Below, piece after piece: positions 58,827 to 64,000 of a stretch of 64,000 bases of DNA. The DNA comes from an uncultured Pseudobutyrivibrio sp. Its GTDB lineage: Bacteria; Bacillota; Clostridia; Lachnospirales; Lachnospiraceae. Positions within the stretch are counted from its first letter, which is position 1. Each line of letters opens with the position of its first letter. Under the pieces are notes generated by a model. The model was not told the origin of the DNA. It saw only the letters and a list, made by a program, of their open reading frames with translations, and ran no database searches. The stretch spans positions 26,551-90,550 of the forward strand of contig CAMJBT010000003.1 of the NCBI GenBank assembly GCA_946403965.1. Direction: 5' to 3'. Made by a program: the position numbers and the translations under genes.

Positions 58827-59765
58827 TTATATAAATGCTTTAATCTGCTTGTAGATACCTTCTGCATCAAGCTCATACTTAGCAAGAAGCTTTACAGCTG
58901 GACCAGACTCTCCGAATGTATCCTTTACACCGATACGAAGCATCTTAGTTGGGCACTTCTCTGAAAGAACCTCTGCAACTGCTCCACCAAGACCACCGAT
59001 AATTGAATGCTCCTCAACAGTAACAACCTTTCCTGTTTTTGATGCGCTCTTTACGATAAGATCTGCGTCGATAGGCTTGATTGTATGGATGTTGATAACC
59101 TCAGCATCAATTCCATCTTCTGCAAGCTTTTTAGCAGCCTCAAGAGACTCGTTAACCTCAAGACCTGTAGCGATGATTGTAAGATCCTTACCTTCTTTAA
59201 GAACTACACCCTTACCAATCTCAAACTTGTAATCAGGATTGTCATTGATTACAGGTACTGCAAGACGTCCAAAACGAAGGTAAACAGGGCCATCCATTTT
59301 GTAAGCAGCCTCTACAGCAGCCTTAGCCTCAACATCATCTGAAGGATTGATGATAGTCATTCCTGGGATTGTACGCATAAGAGCGATATCCTCGTTACAC
59401 TGATGTGAAGCGCCGTCCTCACCTACTGAAATACCTGCGTGAGTAGCACCAATCTTTACATTAAGGTGTGGATAACCTACTGAATTACGTACCTGCTCAA
59501 AAGCACGACCAGCTGCAAACATAGCAAATGAAGAACAGAATGGAACCTTTCCTGTGCTAGCAAGACCAGCTGCAATACCAACCATGTTTGACTCTGCGAT
59601 ACCACAATCAATATGACGCTCTGGGAACGCCTTCTTAAAAATACCTGTCTTTGTAGCCTCTGCAAGATCTGCATCAAGAACTACTAAATTATCATATTTC
59701 TCACCTAAAGCAACAAGAGCATTACCGTAGCTCTCACGAGTTGCGATTTTCTTAACGTCTGCCAT
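58827..59765 (-). CDS. Transketolase, C-terminal subunit
   Basis: Pyrimidine-binding and C-terminal transketolase domains (DCGIAESNMVGIAAGLA). Confidence 0.94.
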   Translation of the reverse strand: MADVKKIATRESYGNALVALGEKYDNLVVLDADLAEATKTGIFKKAFPERHIDCGIAESNMVGIAAGLASTGKVPFCSSFAMFAAGRAFEQVRNSVGYPHLNVKIGATHAGISVGEDGASHQCNEDIALMRTIPGMTIINPSDDVEAKAAVEAAYKMDGPVYLRFGRLAVPVINDNPDYKFEIGKGVVLKEGKDLTIIATGLEVNESLEAAKKLAEDGIDAEVINIHTIKPIDADLIVKSASKTGKVVTVEEHSIIGGLGGAVAEVLSEKCPTKMLRIGVKDTFGESGPAVKLLAKYELDAEGIYKQIKAFI

Positions 59766-60592
59766 TACTCTTCACCTGCTTTCTTTAATTCTTCCATAGC
59801 GATAGCATACTCCTCATCGTTAGGAGCTTTTCCATGCCAACCTACCTGGTTCTCCATAAATGAAACACCCTTACCCTTAACTGTCTTCATAACAATAGCT
59901 GTAGGCTGTCCCTTTGTAGCTTTGGCTTCATCGAAAGCAGCGCGAAGCTGATCAAAATCATTTCCATCTGCTACTTCTACAACGTGGAAGTTGAAAGCTT
60001 TGAACTTATCAGGAATTGGATATGGGCTATTTACATCCTCAATACGTCCATCAATCTGAAGTCCATTGTTATCAACGATTACACAAAGGTTATCAAGCTT
60101 CTTAGCAGCTGCAAACATAGCAGCCTCCCATACTTGACCTTCCTGAATTTCACCATCTCCAAGAAGTGTATATACTCTGTAGCTCTCGTTAGAAAGCTTT
60201 GCTGAAAGAGCCATTCCAACTGCAACAGAAATACCCTGACCAAGTGAGCCTGATGATGCATCAATACCTGGTGTGTGCTGTACACATGGATGTCCCTGAA
60301 GATGTGATCCAATATGACGAAGAGTTTTTAAATCTTCAACTGGGAAGAATCCTCTCTGTGCAAGTGTTGAATATAAACCTGGTGCGGTGTGACCCTTTGA
60401 AAGCACAAATCTGTCTCTATCTGCCTTCTTAGGATTCTTTGGATCGATATTCATCTCTTCAAAGTAAAGGTATGTAAATACCTCTGTTGCTGATAAAGAT
60501 CCACCTGGATGCCCAGCTTTTGCAGCATGAACACCTTCAATGATGCCCTTGCGGACCTCAATCGCTGTTTTCTTAAGCTCTTGATTTGTCAT
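59765..60592 (-). CDS. Transketolase, N-terminal subunit
   Basis: TPP-binding domain GHPGGSLSATEVFTYLYF, LLGDGEIQEGQVWEAAMFA. Confidence 0.94.
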   Translation of the reverse strand: MTNQELKKTAIEVRKGIIEGVHAAKAGHPGGSLSATEVFTYLYFEEMNIDPKNPKKADRDRFVLSKGHTAPGLYSTLAQRGFFPVEDLKTLRHIGSHLQGHPCVQHTPGIDASSGSLGQGISVAVGMALSAKLSNESYRVYTLLGDGEIQEGQVWEAAMFAAAKKLDNLCVIVDNNGLQIDGRIEDVNSPYPIPDKFKAFNFHVVEVADGNDFDQLRAAFDEAKATKGQPTAIVMKTVKGKGVSFMENQVGWHGKAPNDEEYAIAMEELKKAGEE

Positions 60593-60708
60593 TTTTCTCC
60601 TCCTAATACTTGTAAATCACCTTAATAATACTTTTATAAAAGCTTTTTTGGCTAATATCAGTCTCCATATATCAACTTCTTCTAATGTATATGAAATATT
60701 AAGGTTTA

Positions 60709-62133
60709 TTATCTCATTTCATCAAGTGTTATCAACATAATATTTTTGATTGCTGATGAAATGGTTATAGCATTTTCATGAAATCCTGCATTAGAGAACA
60801 CAATATAGAATGCATCCCCTTGTCTATGAAGCTGTTTTGTCTTTTCTATAAGCAGCTTCAATTGTGCAACCTCTATTGGCTCATGATTATAGTAGCATTG
60901 AGCAAATATTGTAGCAGATTTACCTTCACATTTACCAAGCGATACCAAATCAAATCCATCTGTTGTACCTGCTTCATCGTCATTAACCCACCAATTTCCA
61001 ATTTGCTCAACAGTAAATGGCAATAAATTTTTTTCGCTTTGATTAGCCAAGTATTCTCCACATATCTTGATAAATACTGTTTCCATGTATTCATCCATCG
61101 AATTCTCAACTATTTCCCAAAGTTTTTCTGTTTCACCTGCGACATATAGATCATAGTTTGGAACAATCATCTTGTACCAAAACAATGTGCTTGTGTTAAC
61201 AATCGAATAACGTGTTTTTTTCCTATTGGTAAGTTCGGTTATAGCTGTATCCTTAGTGCAAATGCCTATAGACATTAATGAATTGAGATAAGGCACTACA
61301 ACATCCTTTGGTTTCTCAACTTCTGCTGATATCTGATTTACTCGATTCAGACCTTTTGCTAAAGCAGTAAGCATATAATTGTAATATGCCAACTCTCTAA
61401 GCTCTGTGGCCATTACCGTTTCAGGATTAAGGCCAAGATTCATTTTTTTATCTAAAAATAGCTTTGTAGTGATGGTCTTTAACTTGTTTTCATCTGAGCC
61501 AGTAGCCAGTCCATACTCTTCAAAACCAGGAACTGCCAATAGATTTGCTACTCTGACAAGATTGTATGGAATACCACCTGTAATGCCATATAAAAAAGCG
61601 GCTTCTTTAGGACTAGCATCACCAAAAAATTCACATGAATCATAAAATCCAAGTGGACCTATCGTCAAATCCAGGCTTATATCCTTGTTCCATATTGCTT
61701 TTTTGCCTTTTACATACTTATCGATAAGAACAAATGCATCAGAGCATAAAACAAGCTTTACTGGCAAATTTTTCCACTTTTTTATCACATATTCATGTAA
61801 TAGCTTATCAAATTCTGGATCTGCTTTAACAAAATTAGGATATTGATCAATTATAATGAGCTGCTTTTCTTTACTTGCTCTATTAGTTATTTCATCACAG
61901 AAAGCTGTAGTAGTAAAACTTTCCATCCCCATAAGCTGACTAAGTCGCTCTAATTGATGCTTTCCTGTTGTCTCATAGGCTTCAAAAAATATTGCTTTCT
62001 TATCATTGATAAACTCCTGTAATAAAGAAGTTTTACCAACTCCTATTGAGCCCGATACTACAGCAACAGAAACATTATTTCCCTCATAAAAACCATTTAG
62101 TTGTTCTAATTCTTTCTTTCTACCTATAAACAT
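60709..62133 (-). CDS. AAA ATPase, DUF234-type (archaeal-ATPase-like)
   Basis: MFIGRKKELEQLN, VVSGSIGVGKTSLLQEF, C-terminal DUF234-like nuclease-fold region. Confidence 0.85.
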   Translation of the reverse strand: MFIGRKKELEQLNGFYEGNNVSVAVVSGSIGVGKTSLLQEFINDKKAIFFEAYETTGKHQLERLSQLMGMESFTTTAFCDEITNRASKEKQLIIIDQYPNFVKADPEFDKLLHEYVIKKWKNLPVKLVLCSDAFVLIDKYVKGKKAIWNKDISLDLTIGPLGFYDSCEFFGDASPKEAAFLYGITGGIPYNLVRVANLLAVPGFEEYGLATGSDENKLKTITTKLFLDKKMNLGLNPETVMATELRELAYYNYMLTALAKGLNRVNQISAEVEKPKDVVVPYLNSLMSIGICTKDTAITELTNRKKTRYSIVNTSTLFWYKMIVPNYDLYVAGETEKLWEIVENSMDEYMETVFIKICGEYLANQSEKNLLPFTVEQIGNWWVNDDEAGTTDGFDLVSLGKCEGKSATIFAQCYYNHEPIEVAQLKLLIEKTKQLHRQGDAFYIVFSNAGFHENAITISSAIKNIMLITLDEMR

Positions 62134-62367
62134 AACACCTCTCCTTTTGCTGCATTACACGCAAGCAAATCTATGGTATCACGTTTCAACTATTACTGCA
62201 ATATTATCAGACTATTCCTCTTTTATTTTTGTATTTCCTAAAGTATTTAATTAATATCTAAAACCATCTTCTTTACTCTAGCATTATCTCTTATTAATTG
62301 CAATAAATCGCTACTATTTTTTACCTTTTAAGGTAAAAAAATATATTGGTTCCTCTTAAAATAAAAA

Positions 62368-62404
62368 AACTTCTTACAGATTATTTTTTTCCTGTAAGAA
62401 GTTT
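62368..62404. terminator. Hairpin, possible terminator
   Basis: AACTTCTTACAG...CTGTAAGAAGTT perfect 12-bp stem. Confidence 0.55.
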
Positions 62405-62520
62405 CAATTATAATAAAGATATAAACATTAAGTCTTGAAGTATGATCAGTAATGAATTTGTTTTGATGAAAAACAAATCAAAAACCGGACATAGACCATT
62501 ATTTTTTGAAAGAAAATATT

Positions 62521-62617
62521 GCCTGGGAAAGCCAGGTTCTAGTGGGCTTTTTCCTTAAGTAGCCCACTAAAAGTCATGACTTCTTGCTGACCAAACAATG
62601 AAATTGTCAGCAAGAAT
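62521..62617 (-). repeat. Dispersed palindromic repeat copy (locus 5), composite of two modules
   Basis: GCCTGGGAAAGCCAGGTTCTAGTGGGCTTTTTCCTTAAGTAGCCCACTAAAAGTCATGACTTCTTGCTGACCAAACAATGAAATTGTCAGCAAGAA. Confidence 0.85.
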
Positions 62618-62634
62618 CCTGCTTTGCAAATTTT

Positions 62635-63567
62635 CTAATTTAGAAATTCTGAAATTTGTTCATGTATTATTTTCATCAGTCTTTGTCTAGCCTCTACTGC
62701 AGCCCATGCAATATGAGGTGTTATAATTAATTTGTTACTATCCTTGATTTTTCTTAATGCATTATCAGAAGACATAGGCTCAATATCCAACACATCTAAT
62801 CCAGCTCCAGCAATTTTTCCACATTCAAGCGCCTCAGCTAGATCCTTCTCCACAATTATTGGACCTCTTCCAACATTTATAAGAAATGCTGAACTTTTCA
62901 TTTTACCTAACGCTTCAGCGTTAATTAAATGCATAGTATTATCATCAAGAGGTGCATGGATTGATATAATATCAGATTCCTTTAATAGAGTATCAAAATC
63001 TACTCTCTTATAATCCGAATTATTATTTTTCCCACTTGTTGAATAATATATTACATTTGCACCCAAGCATGAAGCAATTTCGGCTACTCTACGTCCAATC
63101 GCTCCTAATCCTATTATTCCCCATGTTTTTCCATAAATTTCGTTAAAATGCATTTCAAAATGTGTAAACTGCTTATCATTTACATATTTCTCTGTCTTAA
63201 CATAATTATCATAATATGATAAATGCTCAAATAAATACATTACAAGCGCCAAAGTATGTTGAGCAACTGCTTCTGTAGAATATCCTGCTACATTTCTCCA
63301 CTCTATGCCTCTTTTATCTAGATAAATTTTATCTAAATTATTAGTACCTGTAGCTGTTACACATACAAGTTTTAAATTTTTTGCATTCCCTATTGTTTTT
63401 TCATTTACAGGTACTTTATTAAGAATAATTACATCAGCATCTTTTGTTCTAATTGCTGCTTCTTCCTCTGTTGAATAATCGTATGTTACGACCTCACCAA
63501 ATTGCTCAAAAGAAGATAAATCTATGTCTTCACCTATAGTTTTTCTATCTAGGAATACTAATTTCAT
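62635..63567 (-). CDS. D-2-hydroxyacid dehydrogenase family protein
   Basis: WGIIGLGAIGRRVAEIA, NVGRGPIIVEKDL, GAGLDVLDIEP; start trimmed to MKLVFLD. Confidence 0.93.
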   Translation of the reverse strand: MKLVFLDRKTIGEDIDLSSFEQFGEVVTYDYSTEEEAAIRTKDADVIILNKVPVNEKTIGNAKNLKLVCVTATGTNNLDKIYLDKRGIEWRNVAGYSTEAVAQHTLALVMYLFEHLSYYDNYVKTEKYVNDKQFTHFEMHFNEIYGKTWGIIGLGAIGRRVAEIASCLGANVIYYSTSGKNNNSDYKRVDFDTLLKESDIISIHAPLDDNTMHLINAEALGKMKSSAFLINVGRGPIIVEKDLAEALECGKIAGAGLDVLDIEPMSSDNALRKIKDSNKLIITPHIAWAAVEARQRLMKIIHEQISEFLN

Positions 63568-63622
63568 ATCTACATCTCCGTTCATGTTTTCTTAATTTTA
63601 CCACATTTTTTTATAATGTAAG

Positions 63623-63654
63623 AAACCCTTTAGGAACAATCCTAAAGGGTTTTT
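63623..63654 (-). terminator. Terminator hairpin between the tRNA cluster and the dehydrogenase gene
   Basis: AAACCCTTTAGGA ACAA TCCTAAAGGGTTTTT. Confidence 0.8.
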
Positions 63655-63668
63655 AAACATAATAAAAG

Positions 63669-63741
<73 letters not shown>

Positions 63742-63747
63742 ACAGAG

Positions 63748-63821
63748 TTGCGGGAGATGGATTTGAACCACCGACCTCCGGGTTATGAGCCCGGCGAGCT
63801 TCCAGACTGCTCCATCCCGCG
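63748..63821 (-). tRNA. Initiator tRNA-fMet (CAT)
   Basis: CCGGG-CTCATAA-CCCGG anticodon arm with three G-C pairs; C1-A72 mismatch. Confidence 0.92.
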
Positions 63822-63834
63822 ATATTAAAAAAGA

Positions 63835-63916
63835 TGGGCGGTGGTGGATTCGAACCACCGAAGCAATTTGCAGCAGATTTACAGTCTGTCCCCTTTGGCC
63901 ACTCGGGAAACCGCCC
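63835..63916 (-). tRNA. tRNA-Tyr (GTA)
   Basis: Class II tRNA with long variable arm; anticodon loop CTGTAAA. Confidence 0.94.
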
Positions 63917-63945
63917 ATATTATTAACAAACATTATTCAATTGAG

Positions 63946-64000
63946 TGGGACCTACAGGGCTCGAACCTGTGACCCTCTGCTTGTAAGGCAGATGCTCTCC
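63946..64000 (-). tRNA. tRNA-Val (TAC), truncated at window end
   Basis: TCTGC-CTTACAA-GCAGA anticodon arm; AGGTCCCA 3' end. Confidence 0.9.

Noticed and set aside
58827-60592. Transketolase split into two ORFs as a possible pseudogene
   Set aside because: Two-subunit transketolases are common in Firmicutes; both halves are intact and adjacent with a one-base stop/start overlap.

Overview
This is a 64 kb chromosomal window from a low-GC Firmicute. Gene content resembles Lachnospiraceae such as Butyrivibrio or Pseudobutyrivibrio; that taxon is inferred from content, not tested. Most of it is housekeeping: mfd, pth, spoVG, glgC/glgD, murC, a DnaD/DnaC-like pair, prs, a PBP1A, split transketolase, galM, glucokinase, and tRNAs Pro, Phe, fMet, Tyr and Val. 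Accessory and surface modules are a non-canonical type IV pilus/T2SS-like cluster with a SARP-type regulator (8.5-15.1 kb), a surface-protein/sortase block with a 3579-aa protein (29-44 kb), a Fic/VbhA-like toxin-antitoxin pair, a disrupted MFS gene, an HTH protein with a 45-bp coding minisatellite, and a PD-(D/E)XK-like nuclease gene. The most unusual structure is an array at 47864-48335 in the leader of that nuclease-like gene. It has an exact 53-bp period with a 43-bp terminal unit, and its alternating CACG/CRTG arms pair well only as minus-strand RNA because of G-U wobbles. Next to it, and elsewhere in the window, is a modular family of dispersed palindromes with compensatory stem changes. 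All calls come from reading the sequence and the supplied ORF track; no database searches were run.
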